Shown here: positions 25,438 to 33,028 of the stretch, piece by piece
Layout of the letters: each line of letters starts with the position of its first letter
How positions within the stretch are numbered: the first letter of the stretch is position 1
NCBI GenBank assembly: GCA_964541895.1
Contig: CAZISM010000037.1
Span: forward strand, 1-44,009
From: CAZISM01 sp964541895
GTDB taxonomy: Bacteria > Zhuqueibacterota > Zhuqueibacteria > Residuimicrobiales > Residuimicrobiaceae
DNA length: 44,009 bases
Direction: 5' to 3'
Program-made: the position numbers and the translations under genes
Notes under the pieces: generated by a model
Seen by the model: only the letters and a program-made list of their open reading frames with translations
What the model was told of the DNA's origin: nothing
The model's database searches: none

Positions 25438-25466
25438 TTGCAATGTACATGGAATCCAATTAAACA
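25438..25466 (+). promoter_or_regulatory. Candidate internal promoter for acpP
   Basis: TTGCAA (25438-25443), an exact 17-base spacer and TAAACA (25461-25466) precede the acpP ribosome site AAGGAGGA. With the terminator after acpP it would make a short separate acpP transcript. Confidence 0.4.
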
Positions 25467-25490
25467 CTTTTAATCAAGGAGGATGTTCTC

Positions 25491-25730
25491 ATGGCTCTTG
25501 AAGATCGCGTAAAGAAAATTATCGTCGACCAACTCGGTGTCGATGAAAAAGAAGTTACCCCGGAAGCCTCGTTCATCGATGATCTGGGCGCCGACTCGCT
25601 GGATACCGTCGAGCTGGTGATGGCCTTTGAGGAAGAATTCGGTTTGGAAATTCCTGACAGCGAAGCCGAGAAAATGGCTTCCGTCGGTGATGCCCTGAAA
25701 TATCTGAAAGCAAAACTGGGCGAAAACTAG
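25491..25730 (+). CDS. acpP: Acyl carrier protein
   Basis: A 79-residue acidic helical carrier with the phosphopantetheine attachment motif LGADSLDTVELVMAFEEEF (serine of DSL). It shuttles acyl chains for all the surrounding Fab enzymes and PlsX. AAGGAGGA upstream is the strongest ribosome site in the operon, unlike the TTG-started genes before it. It is flanked by a candidate promoter and a terminator. Confidence 0.97.
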   Translation: MALEDRVKKIIVDQLGVDEKEVTPEASFIDDLGADSLDTVELVMAFEEEFGLEIPDSEAEKMASVGDALKYLKAKLGEN

Positions 25731-25745
25731 TGGTTTTTCTACATC

Positions 25746-25787
25746 GGGGCTTTTTCAAGGATCAACTTGATTGAGCCCCTTTATTTT
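25746..25787 (+). terminator. Terminator or attenuator between acpP and fabF
   Basis: GGGGCT pairs with AGCCCC and, inside it, TCAAG pairs with CTTGA around a 6-base loop; the T-rich tail TTTATTTTAT follows. It lies 16 bases after the acpP stop and should reduce read-through into fabF. Confidence 0.7.
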
Positions 25788-25834
25788 ATCTGCACGGCAA
25801 GCGTGCAGCAGCGGATCGAACTGTTGAGGAAGAG

Positions 25835-27079
25835 ATGGAAGCAAAACGCGTCGTCGTCACCGGGATGGGCATCGTCAGCCCGCTCGGGCATACCCTGGAA
25901 GACTATTGGAAGAATCTGATCGCCGGCAAGAACGGCATATCCCGCATCACACTCTTTGATACCACCGGTTTCGAAACCACGTTTGCCGGCGAGATCAAAG
26001 ATTTGGATGTGAATCAGTTTATTGACCGCAAAGAAGCGCGTCGCATGGACCGCTTTACCCACTTTGCCGTCATCGCCGCTCAAAAGGCTGTGGAAGATTC
26101 GAGCATCAATTTTGAAAATGTCGACCGCGATCGTTTTGGCGTCATCGTCAGCTCCGGAATCGGCGGCATGCAGGTATTCGAGCGCGAGTGCAAGGTGCTG
26201 TTCGAAAAAGGACCGGGCCGCGTCAGCCCGTTTCTCATTCCCATGTTGATCCCGGACATTGCGCCCGGGCACATTTCCATACAATTTGGTTTGAAAGGCG
26301 TCAACTACGCCACGGTTTCGGCGTGTGCCTCGTCCGCGCATGCCATCGGCGCGGCCTACAACCACATCCGCTACGGCGAGGCCGTCGGCATGCTCGCCGG
26401 CGGCAGCGAAGCGCCTATCACGCCCATCGGCGTGGCCGGCTTTAATGCGCTGCGGGCTCTGTCCACGCGCAACGACGATCCCGAGCACGCCAGCCGGCCG
26501 TTCGACGCCAACCGCGACGGTTTTGTCATGGGAGAAGGCGGCGGTATCCTGATGCTCGAAGAACTGGAACATGCCCGCCAACGCGGTGCCAAAATTTATG
26601 CTGAAATCGTTGGTTTTGGTTTTACCGCCGACGCCTACCACATCACCGCTCCGGACAGCGACGGCGACGGCGCCTTGCGGGCCATGAAGTTGGCCATGCA
26701 GCAGGCCGGCGTCACCCCGGATCAGGTGGATTATCTCAATGCGCACGGCACCTCCACGCCCCTCAACGACAAGACTGAAACCCTGGCCATCAAAAAAGCC
26801 TTCGGAGAACACGCCAAGGCACTGGCAATCAGCTCCACCAAATCCATGGTGGGCCATCTGCTGGGTGGCTCCGGCGCCGTAGAGTCTATTGCGACGATTT
26901 TATCCATGCAGAACGACATCGTTCATCCGACCATCAATTACCAGACGCCTGACCCGGAGTGCGATCTGTCCTATACGCCCAATACGCCTCAAGCGAAACC
27001 GCTGCGACTGGCCCTGTCCAATTCGTTCGGTTTTGGCGGACATAATGTAACGCTGGCGATTAAAAAGTTTTCCAGCTGA
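25835..27079 (+). CDS. fabF: 3-oxoacyl-ACP synthase II FabF
   Basis: A 414-residue elongating condensing enzyme. It has VVVTGMGIVSPLG, the active-site cysteine in VSACASSAHAIGAAY, and the two histidines in NAHGTSTPLND and SMVGHLLGGSGAVE. The C-terminal NSFGFGGHNVTLAI is standard. The ATG has GAGGAAGAG upstream. It extends acyl-ACP with malonyl-ACP and sits downstream of the acpP attenuator. Confidence 0.96.
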   Translation: MEAKRVVVTGMGIVSPLGHTLEDYWKNLIAGKNGISRITLFDTTGFETTFAGEIKDLDVNQFIDRKEARRMDRFTHFAVIAAQKAVEDSSINFENVDRDRFGVIVSSGIGGMQVFERECKVLFEKGPGRVSPFLIPMLIPDIAPGHISIQFGLKGVNYATVSACASSAHAIGAAYNHIRYGEAVGMLAGGSEAPITPIGVAGFNALRALSTRNDDPEHASRPFDANRDGFVMGEGGGILMLEELEHARQRGAKIYAEIVGFGFTADAYHITAPDSDGDGALRAMKLAMQQAGVTPDQVDYLNAHGTSTPLNDKTETLAIKKAFGEHAKALAISSTKSMVGHLLGGSGAVESIATILSMQNDIVHPTINYQTPDPECDLSYTPNTPQAKPLRLALSNSFGFGGHNVTLAIKKFSS

Positions 27080-27142
27080 TCACCACGAGGCGCCTCCCTG
27101 TCCGATTCGGAAGCCGCCATCGTTTTTTTAAGAGCCCAAGAC

Positions 27143-27889
27143 GTGCAACTCGCAAAACGTTTACTGGAAATATTATTCGGCAAAAGTCGGATCACCCCGC
27201 CGGATACGGAACAGCTTTGCCGGCTCATCGAATACCGCTTTGCCAGCCAGGAGTTGCTGATGCAGGCCCTCAAGCATCGCTCGTACCTGGTGGTCAGCGG
27301 CGAAGATCGCCTGCAATCCAACGAGCGGCTGGAGCTTCTGGGCGACGCCGTCCTCGGCCTGGTGGTGACAGACTACCTTTATCAGAAATTTCCGGAAGCG
27401 GAAGAAGGGGTGCTCACCAACTATAAATCGCTGCTGGTGAATCGCGCCAACCTCGCGCGCGTGGCCAACAAATTCGATCTGGGCGATTATCTGTTAATGA
27501 ATGAAGCGGAGGAGAAAGCGGGCGGCCGCTCCCGGGTCTCCATTCTCTCCGACGCCCTGGAGGCTCTGTTAGGCGCCGTCTATCTGGACGGCGGTTTGAA
27601 TCCGGCCGCAAAAATCATCCAACTTCATATCACCGAGGGGCTGGAAGACCTCCTGGCCGAAGGGACCATGCAGAATCACAAGAGCCTGCTCCTGGAACAT
27701 TGCCAGCGGGAGAGCCTGAACGGCCCGACCTATGTGATTGAGAGCGAGCAGGGACCTGATCATAACAAAACGTTCACCGTGGCGGTCATCGTGGACGGAG
27801 AGCGATTTGGCCTTGGCACCGGTCGATCAAAAAAAATAGCCGAACAGATGGCGGCCAAAGAAGCGTTGATACGATTAAAGATAGTCTAA
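27143..27889 (+). CDS. rnc: Ribonuclease III
   Basis: A 248-residue double-strand-specific endonuclease for rRNA and mRNA processing. The catalytic signature NERLELLGDAVLGLVV is near residue 55, a second acidic site lies in SDALEALLGAVYLDGG, and the C-terminal half is a double-stranded-RNA-binding domain ending KKIAEQMAAKEALIRL. It begins with GTG and a weak ribosome site. A run of seven T at about 27123-27129 precedes it, without a clear hairpin. The fabF-rnc order is common in bacteria. Confidence 0.95.
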   Translation: MQLAKRLLEILFGKSRITPPDTEQLCRLIEYRFASQELLMQALKHRSYLVVSGEDRLQSNERLELLGDAVLGLVVTDYLYQKFPEAEEGVLTNYKSLLVNRANLARVANKFDLGDYLLMNEAEEKAGGRSRVSILSDALEALLGAVYLDGGLNPAAKIIQLHITEGLEDLLAEGTMQNHKSLLLEHCQRESLNGPTYVIESEQGPDHNKTFTVAVIVDGERFGLGTGRSKKIAEQMAAKEALIRLKIV

Positions 27890-27904
27890 CAGAGGAAGAG
27901 GATC

Positions 27905-29059
27905 ATGAATTATTTTCTGACCGAGGAACAGCAGGCGTTGCGCGATCTGGCGCGCGAATTTGCCGAAGGCAAAATCGCGCCTGTGGCTCTTGAATACGAT
28001 CACAAAGGGGAGTTCCCCTGGCCCGTGGTCAAAGAGATGGCCCGTATGGATTTTTTTCGCCTGTGGATTCCCGCTGAATTCGATGGCATGGATGGCGGCG
28101 TGACCAGCCTGGTGCTGGTCACTGAAGAATTCTCCAAAGCCTGTGGCGGCATCGCCCTGGCTCTGGCTGGATCGGCACTGGGAACCTTCCCCGTTCTCAT
28201 CGCCGGCACGGATGAACAGAAAAAGAAATACCTGCCGGACCTGGCCTCCGGCGACGCCCTGGCGGCGTTTTGTCTGACCGAGCCTGAAGCCGGGTCGGAT
28301 GCCGGCGCGATTCAGACCACGGCCAAAAAGGACGGCGATTATTATGTGCTCAACGGCACTAAGCATTTCATCACCAACGGCGGTGTGGCCAAATACTATA
28401 CCGTGATCGCCTCCACAGATCCCTCCCGCGGTTCCCGCGGCGCCTCCGCCTTTATCGTCGAGGACGGCACACCGGGCCTGATCTATGGCAAAAAAGAGGA
28501 CAAGATGGGCATCCGCGCTTCGGCCACCTGTGAAGTGGTGTTTCAGGACTGCCGCATTCCAAAGGAAAACCTGCTGGGCAGGGAAGGCCAGGGCTTTATG
28601 GTAGCCATGAAAACGCTGGATAAATCACGTCCCGGCGTTGCGGCGCAGGCTCTCGGCATCGCCACCGGTGCGTTCAACCACGCGGTCCGGTACGCCCGCA
28701 CACGCCATCAATTCGGCGTCAGCATCGCCTCCTTTCAGGCCATTCAGTTCATGCTGGCCGACATGGCCACCGAGATCGAAGCGGTGCGCAGCCTGCTCTA
28801 TGCAACCGCGAAAATGATCGATGCCGGCGAAAAAGAGTATGGTAAAGAGTCTGCGATGTGCAAAGTGATGGCCGGCGACGTGGCCATGCGCGTGACCACC
28901 GATGCCGTACAGATCTTTGGCGGCTATGGCTATATGAAAGACTATCCGATTGAAAAGTACATGCGCGATGCCAAGATCACCCAGATCTATGAAGGCACGA
29001 ATCAGATACAGCGAAACGTCATCGCGCGGCATGTCATAAAAGAAATAGCCAGCAAGTGA
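27905..29059 (+). CDS. Acyl-CoA dehydrogenase
   Basis: A 384-residue FAD-dependent dehydrogenase of the short-chain/butyryl-CoA type. It has FCLTEPEAGSDAGAIQTTA, VLNGTKHFITNGG, and the catalytic glutamate near the C-terminus in QIYEGTNQIQRNVIARHV. GGYGYMKDYPIEKYMRDA is typical of the family. Length matches butyryl-CoA dehydrogenase, but no electron-transfer flavoprotein genes lie nearby, so direction and partner are open. The ATG follows AGAGGAAGAGG, 15 bases after rnc; a strong terminator closes the operon. Confidence 0.93.
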   Translation: MNYFLTEEQQALRDLAREFAEGKIAPVALEYDHKGEFPWPVVKEMARMDFFRLWIPAEFDGMDGGVTSLVLVTEEFSKACGGIALALAGSALGTFPVLIAGTDEQKKKYLPDLASGDALAAFCLTEPEAGSDAGAIQTTAKKDGDYYVLNGTKHFITNGGVAKYYTVIASTDPSRGSRGASAFIVEDGTPGLIYGKKEDKMGIRASATCEVVFQDCRIPKENLLGREGQGFMVAMKTLDKSRPGVAAQALGIATGAFNHAVRYARTRHQFGVSIASFQAIQFMLADMATEIEAVRSLLYATAKMIDAGEKEYGKESAMCKVMAGDVAMRVTTDAVQIFGGYGYMKDYPIEKYMRDAKITQIYEGTNQIQRNVIARHVIKEIASK

Positions 29060-29063
29060 CACC

Positions 29064-29092
29064 AGGCCCGATTCGTCGGGCCTTTTCTTTTT
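29064..29092 (+). terminator. Strong intrinsic terminator closing the fab operon
   Basis: AGGCCCG and CGGGCCT form a perfect 7-base-pair stem with a 6-base loop (ATTCGT), followed by TTTCTTTTT. It begins 5 bases after the acyl-CoA dehydrogenase stop. Confidence 0.9.
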
Positions 29093-29102
29093 ATGGAAAG
29101 CA

Positions 29103-29131
29103 TTGCACCACATTACAAAATTTATTACATT
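29103..29131 (+). promoter_or_regulatory. Promoter for the yigZ-like gene
   Basis: TTGCAC (29103-29108), a 17-base spacer and TACATT (29126-29131) lie just after the terminator. A start near 29138 gives a leader of about 120 bases, which contains the inverted repeat at 29160-29231. Confidence 0.5.
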
Positions 29132-29159
29132 ATCAGAACAACATGGAGTGATAGCGCCC

Positions 29160-29231
29160 TTGCGAAGGCGGCCTGAACGGCACAGGGGGGCGATGATAGA
29201 ACCTGCCATCCGACAACGCAATCCTTCGCAA
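29160..29231 (+). repeat. 9-bp inverted repeat in the yigZ-like leader
   Basis: TTGCGAAGG (29160-29168) and CCTTCGCAA (29223-29231) are perfect inverted copies that would close a 54-base domain in the leader RNA. I compared it from memory with common riboswitches, including fluoride, and saw no match. It could be a structured leader or a chance stem. Confidence 0.4.
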
Positions 29232-29258
29232 CCTGGCCACTAATCTGATGTGGGCGGC

Positions 29259-29873
29259 ATGACACAGGACACGTATAAAACGGTTCGGCAGGCTGCCGAA
29301 TCGGTTCTAAAAATAAAAGGATCGCAGTTTATCGGCCATATCCTTGCCGTGCACAGCCGGGAGGAAGCGGAGGCTGAACTGAATCACCTCCGCAAAACCT
29401 ATCATGATGCGACACACAACTGCTATGCCTATCGCATCGGCATCTCAGGGAGAGAGATCAGCCGTTTCTCGGATGACGGTGAGCCCTCCGGTACGGCCGG
29501 ACGTCCGATCCTGCAGGCTCTGCAGTCGTCTGATGTGACCGATGTCCTGCTGGTGGTGACGCGCTATTTCGGCGGTACCAAGCTCGGCACCGGCGGCTTG
29601 ACGCGCGCCTACAGCCAGAGTGCGCAACAGACGCTGGAGAACGCAGGGTTCAAAGAGGTTATTCTCAGCGAGGAGATACATTTCAGTTTGCCGTACGACT
29701 GTTTTGGACTGGTGCAGACTCTGCTGGACAGATACGGCGGCCGGATCGGCCACATCGCCTACGATAAAGATGTCGCCATGCAGGTGTTTGTACGCAGGAG
29801 CAAGGCGGAGGTGTTCAGAACCCAGGTCACGGAACAATCGAACGGCAGGATCAAAATGAAGGTGCAACCATGA
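29259..29873 (+). CDS. YigZ/IMPACT family protein
   Basis: A 204-residue protein of the YigZ/IMPACT family (UPF0029 N-terminal domain plus DUF1949 C-terminal domain), related to eukaryotic translation-stress regulators. It has KIKGSQFIGHILAV, the signature DATHNCYAYRIG with FSDDGEPSGTAGRPIL, and VTRYFGGTKLGTGGLTRAYS. The ATG at 29259 is chosen; a GTG 9 bases earlier in the same frame is possible. Its stop overlaps the next gene's ATG by 4 bases. The biochemical role is unsettled. Confidence 0.92.
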   Translation: MTQDTYKTVRQAAESVLKIKGSQFIGHILAVHSREEAEAELNHLRKTYHDATHNCYAYRIGISGREISRFSDDGEPSGTAGRPILQALQSSDVTDVLLVVTRYFGGTKLGTGGLTRAYSQSAQQTLENAGFKEVILSEEIHFSLPYDCFGLVQTLLDRYGGRIGHIAYDKDVAMQVFVRRSKAEVFRTQVTEQSNGRIKMKVQP

Positions 29874-30151
29874 AGTGTTACAAATGCGAATTCGAAATCG
29901 TCATGGATCGCAAGGTGTTCCGGCAGGACACCTGCCCGCGTTGCGACAGCTATTTGCGCTGCTGCCTGAATTGCCGGTTCTATGACAAAGTGGCCTATCA
30001 CGAATGCCGGGAGTCGCAAGCCGACCTGGTGCGCGATAAAGAGATAGCCAATTTTTGTGATTATTTTGAACCGCGCGTCGAAAAGAAACCGGACAATGCG
30101 GCAGAACTGAGCCGTAAAAAGCTGGCAGAGCTGTTCAAGCCCAAAGAATAG
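29870..30151 (+). CDS. Cysteine-rich probable zinc-binding protein
   Basis: A 93-residue protein whose first 70 residues carry many cysteines: CYKC, CPRC, LRCCLNCRFYD, HECRES and FCDYFEPR. The pattern NCRFYD, then HECRE, then ANFCDYF looks like a conserved small family of unknown function; the two CxxC pairs suggest a zinc ribbon. The C-terminal 25 residues are charged and probably disordered. It overlaps the YigZ-like gene by 4 bases, so the two are co-translated. No function can be assigned. Confidence 0.8.
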   Translation: MKCYKCEFEIVMDRKVFRQDTCPRCDSYLRCCLNCRFYDKVAYHECRESQADLVRDKEIANFCDYFEPRVEKKPDNAAELSRKKLAELFKPKE

Positions 30152-30198
30152 CGCGCGTCGGCTGAGCACAGGTGGAGCGGTGAGAAAACAGGACCGGA

Positions 30199-30684
30199 CT
30201 AGAAGAGCACTTTGATCGGACCCGGTTTGTCGGCCTGCTTTTTGCCGAACAGTAACCGGATATCGAACCAGGAGCGCAAGCCCAGGAAGGCGCCCTCGTT
30301 CAAGATGGCCTGGCATTTCAGCAAGGCCTCATGGTTGGGAATGTCAAAAAATATAATGATCGCCCACTCTTCCTCGTTGTGCAACGCCAGCCCCTGTTCC
30401 GCGCGGGTAAATCCGCCGCTGAAAGGGGCGACCGCTTGCCAGCGGCCTGCCAATTCCTGCCACTGTGCTTCGATCTGCTTTAACAGATCTGCCTGCTGCG
30501 GGGCGGTTAATTCGAGAAATCGATTCAAACTCGAGAGCCGCCGGCGGATCGCAACCAGCATGCGCTGATCATAGACCGGCTTTTCTTTTTTAACCACCTT
30601 CCAGGCCTTTTTCAAGGCCGGACGCGTATAATAGACAAAGGCACCAACAAAGCCAAGCAGTATCAACCATTGAAACAGTGACAT
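30199..30684 (-). CDS. Membrane-anchored protein of unknown function
   Basis: A 161-residue protein with one N-terminal transmembrane helix (MSLFQWLILLGFVGAFVYYT), then a basic linker (KKAWKVVKKEKP). A helical region with a possible coiled coil and a C-terminal alpha/beta part (EEWAIIIFFDIPNHEALLKC) follow. CAGGAG lies 7 bases before the ATG at 30684. It converges with the cysteine-rich gene and is divergent from the GTPase operon across a 420-base interval. I do not recognise the family. Confidence 0.72.
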   Translation of the reverse strand: MSLFQWLILLGFVGAFVYYTRPALKKAWKVVKKEKPVYDQRMLVAIRRRLSSLNRFLELTAPQQADLLKQIEAQWQELAGRWQAVAPFSGGFTRAEQGLALHNEEEWAIIIFFDIPNHEALLKCQAILNEGAFLGLRSWFDIRLLFGKKQADKPGPIKVLF

Positions 30685-30850
30685 GCAATTCTCCTGATGT
30701 GATGGTACAAGTTATTCTATTCACGGACAACCTGCAAGGGGATTTTTACGCCGGTTCCGGGTTTTACCGACGCCGACCTTGATCAGGCGCCAAGCATCGC
30801 ACGTGCCGGCGCGGCCGTCGTTGGCAAGCGGCTGGGCCAGTGTACAAGCA

Positions 30851-30865
30851 TGGCACGATTATTGG
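30851..30865 (+). promoter_or_regulatory. Near-consensus sigma-54 (-24/-12) promoter element
   Basis: TGGCACGATTATTGG matches the sigma-54 consensus TGGCACG-N4-TTGC at every fixed position except the last, where G replaces C. Spacing between the -24 GG and -12 GG is the required 10 bases. A start near 30877 would give a long leader (about 228 bases) to the GTPase gene, which is co-transcribed with a sigma-54 activator. The remainder of 30685-31104 is AT-rich without a supported gene. Confidence 0.45.
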
Positions 30866-31104
30866 ATATATATTTGCTATTCTATGATCGACTTTTGATA
30901 AACCTTGAATAATTATTTTTTTAGCGAAGGTTTACTGTCAAAAGAAACAGAAGAGGTGTATCTTTTTGATACAGTTGTCACTCTATCGTTACAGATCGAG
31001 CTGTCGTTGCCAGGTGCATGCAAACAGGCATTCGCATCGCCCTCGTCTTTCAGGCCGCGACCGTTTTATCCTTGCACCTTTGGAGCTATAGGGGAGAATC
31101 GCTG

Positions 31105-31653
31105 TTGCGCAAGCCAGTGGAAATAAGCAAAAAGGTCTGTGTGCTGGGTACCTTCGCCGCCGGGAAAACAAGCCTGGTGCGGCGAGCGGTGTGCGATGTC
31201 TTCGACGAGCAGTTTCTCACTACCATCGGGGTGCAGATAAGCCAAAAGATCATCTCTCCCCTGGAGCGGCCGGACGGCAAAGCGGCCGTCCGTTTAAAGC
31301 TGATCCTCTGGGACCTGGCCTTTATCGACCATCTTAATGATACCATACTTAATTATTTTCGCGGCAGCCACGCCGCTGTGGTCGTCTATGATTTGACGCG
31401 GCCGGAAAGCTTTGATTCATCCGTTGAACACCTGCAGCCGTTTCGGGATTTAAACCCCGGCAGTCCGGTCCTTTTTGCCGGCAACAAATCAGATTTGATA
31501 TCGACATCGCATGCCAATGCTGGACTGTTTCTGGAGCATATGCAAAAGCACCTGGGCCGCGATGCCATGTTCGCCAGTGCCAGAACCGGCGCCGGCGTCG
31601 AGGAGCTGTTTCAACTGCTGGCCAGAAGGATAGTGGAAGTGACGCGATCGTGA
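31105..31653 (+). CDS. Rab/Ras-like small GTPase with degenerate G3 motif
   Basis: A 182-residue P-loop GTPase. G1 is GTFAAGKTSL (residues 15-24, Lys21). TTIGVQ resembles the Rab switch I, and G4 is NKSD. G5 is SARTG, followed by a Rab-like C-terminal helix (GAGVEELFQLLARRI). The G3 motif, normally DxxG, reads WDLAFID (Asp70, Phe73), so the switch II glycine and the following catalytic glutamine position are absent. The TTG at 31105 is chosen because GGGGAGA lies 8 bases upstream and the earlier in-frame ATG (31018) would add an unrelated tail. The stop overlaps the GTG of the sigma-54 activator by 4 bases. No lipidation motif is visible. Confidence 0.85.
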   Translation: MRKPVEISKKVCVLGTFAAGKTSLVRRAVCDVFDEQFLTTIGVQISQKIISPLERPDGKAAVRLKLILWDLAFIDHLNDTILNYFRGSHAAVVVYDLTRPESFDSSVEHLQPFRDLNPGSPVLFAGNKSDLISTSHANAGLFLEHMQKHLGRDAMFASARTGAGVEELFQLLARRIVEVTRS

Positions 31654-33020
31654 TCCAACTGCTGGAACATATCCTGGAGGAGAAAAAAATCGCCTTTGCG
31701 GTCTTTGGCGCCGACTATACCCTGGAACAGTACAGCCGCTTTTTTACAAAACTGGTCGATGCGCCCCTGCGCAGAACCGCAACGACGCTGTGGTCGTTGT
31801 TCCCGGAACTGGTCGGTTGTGAAGGACAGGTCGACGAGATCTATCTGGGGCGACAAAAGCGCTACAGCCTTGAACGCATCGCCAAGTACAGTCAACCTTA
31901 CAAACTTCGTTATTATAACCTCACCCTCCTCCACTACAGCGGCGAATCGGACACCAAACTGCTCTGCATTCTCAGCGACTCCACCGTGGAGACGTCGCTG
32001 GAACAGCGCCTTCAGCAACAGATGCACGAAATCAAGTACCTCGAATCCGCTCTCACCAGCGGCTACCAGGCCTTTGCGCGGGGCATGATCGGCGAATCGC
32101 CGCGGATCGAAATCGTCCGGCAGTTCATTCAAAAAATTTCCGAGATCACAACGACTACCATTCTGCTGGAAGGAGAGACCGGCACGGGCAAGAATCTGGT
32201 CGCACGCCTTATTCATCGTCATTCGGTTCTTGCGAAAGCGCCGTTCATCGAAGTCAATTGCGCGTCGATTCCGGCCACCCTGATCGAATCGGAAATTTTC
32301 GGTTATGAAAAAGGCGCTTTTACCAACGCCACCAGCGCGAAACCAGGATTACTGGAAGAGGCGGACGGCGGCACCTTTTTCCTGGATGAAATTGCAGGAT
32401 TGCCCATCGGCCTGCAGAACAAGCTGCTCTCCTTTCTGGAAACCAGGACATTCCGACGACTGGGCAGCACCCAGGATCGCACCGTTCATGTGCGCCTCAT
32501 CGCCGCCACCAAGCGGGATCTGCGACTCGCCGTAGCGCGCGGTGAATTCCGGCAGGACCTTTACAATCGCCTGAACGAGTTGAGTCTAAAGCTGCCCCCT
32601 TTGCGGGAGTTGGGCAGCGATATTCTGACCATTGCCGACCATTTTTTGCAGTTGTACGCTTTTGATTTTAAGAAAAAAACCACCGGTTTGAGCGCCGCGG
32701 CCAGGGAAAAACTGCTCAACCATCACTGGCCGGGAAATGTTCGTGAACTGAGAAACGTCATCGAACGTGCCGTCATCTTTGCGGATTATAAAGTGATCGA
32801 TTCGGATCAGCTGTTGCTGGGCGATGCACGAAAAACAGCGGCAACGGAGGCGGCAGCTCCCCCGGAGGCGGCCAACCTCAATGTCGTTCAGATGGAGCGC
32901 GAAATGATCCTGCTGGCGCTGCGGCAGGCGAAAGGCAACCGGACCAAAGCAGCCAGGATGCTGGGCTTAAGTCTGGATACATTACGGTACAGGTTGAAGA
33001 AACATAACATAAGGGTCTAG
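31650..33020 (+). CDS. PAS-AAA+-Fis sigma-54-dependent transcription activator
   Basis: A 456-residue bacterial enhancer-binding protein. Residues 1-115 look like a PAS-type sensor (FAVFGADYTLEQYSRFF), followed by a coiled coil (LEQRLQQQMHEIKYLE). The AAA+ domain has Walker A GETGTGKN (Lys181), Walker B GGTFFLDEI, sensor I RLIAATKRDL, arginine fingers FRQDLYNRL and NHHWPGNVRELRNVIERA. The sigma-54 contact loop is GAFTNA (residues 222-227) rather than the nearly invariant GAFTGA. The C-terminal Fis-type helix-turn-helix is KGNRTKAARMLGLSLDTLRYRL. There is no phospho-receiver domain, so the upstream GTPase is a plausible signal input. It starts with GTG, overlapping the GTPase stop. Confidence 0.92.
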   Translation: MIQLLEHILEEKKIAFAVFGADYTLEQYSRFFTKLVDAPLRRTATTLWSLFPELVGCEGQVDEIYLGRQKRYSLERIAKYSQPYKLRYYNLTLLHYSGESDTKLLCILSDSTVETSLEQRLQQQMHEIKYLESALTSGYQAFARGMIGESPRIEIVRQFIQKISEITTTTILLEGETGTGKNLVARLIHRHSVLAKAPFIEVNCASIPATLIESEIFGYEKGAFTNATSAKPGLLEEADGGTFFLDEIAGLPIGLQNKLLSFLETRTFRRLGSTQDRTVHVRLIAATKRDLRLAVARGEFRQDLYNRLNELSLKLPPLRELGSDILTIADHFLQLYAFDFKKKTTGLSAAAREKLLNHHWPGNVRELRNVIERAVIFADYKVIDSDQLLLGDARKTAATEAAAPPEAANLNVVQMEREMILLALRQAKGNRTKAARMLGLSLDTLRYRLKKHNIRV

Positions 33021-33028
33021 CTTCTCGC

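Noticed and set aside
27085..27130. GC-rich palindromes and a T7 run between fabF and rnc as a terminator.
   Set aside because: No continuous stable stem ends next to the T run.
29190..29222. GGGCGATGA in the yigZ leader as a fluoride riboswitch.
   Set aside because: The pairing partners and the conserved AAAC and GAUGGC segments expected for that class are not there.
31018..31104. N-terminal extension of the GTPase from ATG 31018.
   Set aside because: It adds 29 residues without similarity to GTPases and no ribosome site; TTG 31105 has GGGGAGA upstream.
30905..31126. A 73-residue reading frame before the GTPase.
   Set aside because: It begins with TTG without a ribosome site, overlaps the GTPase start and has no protein-like pattern.
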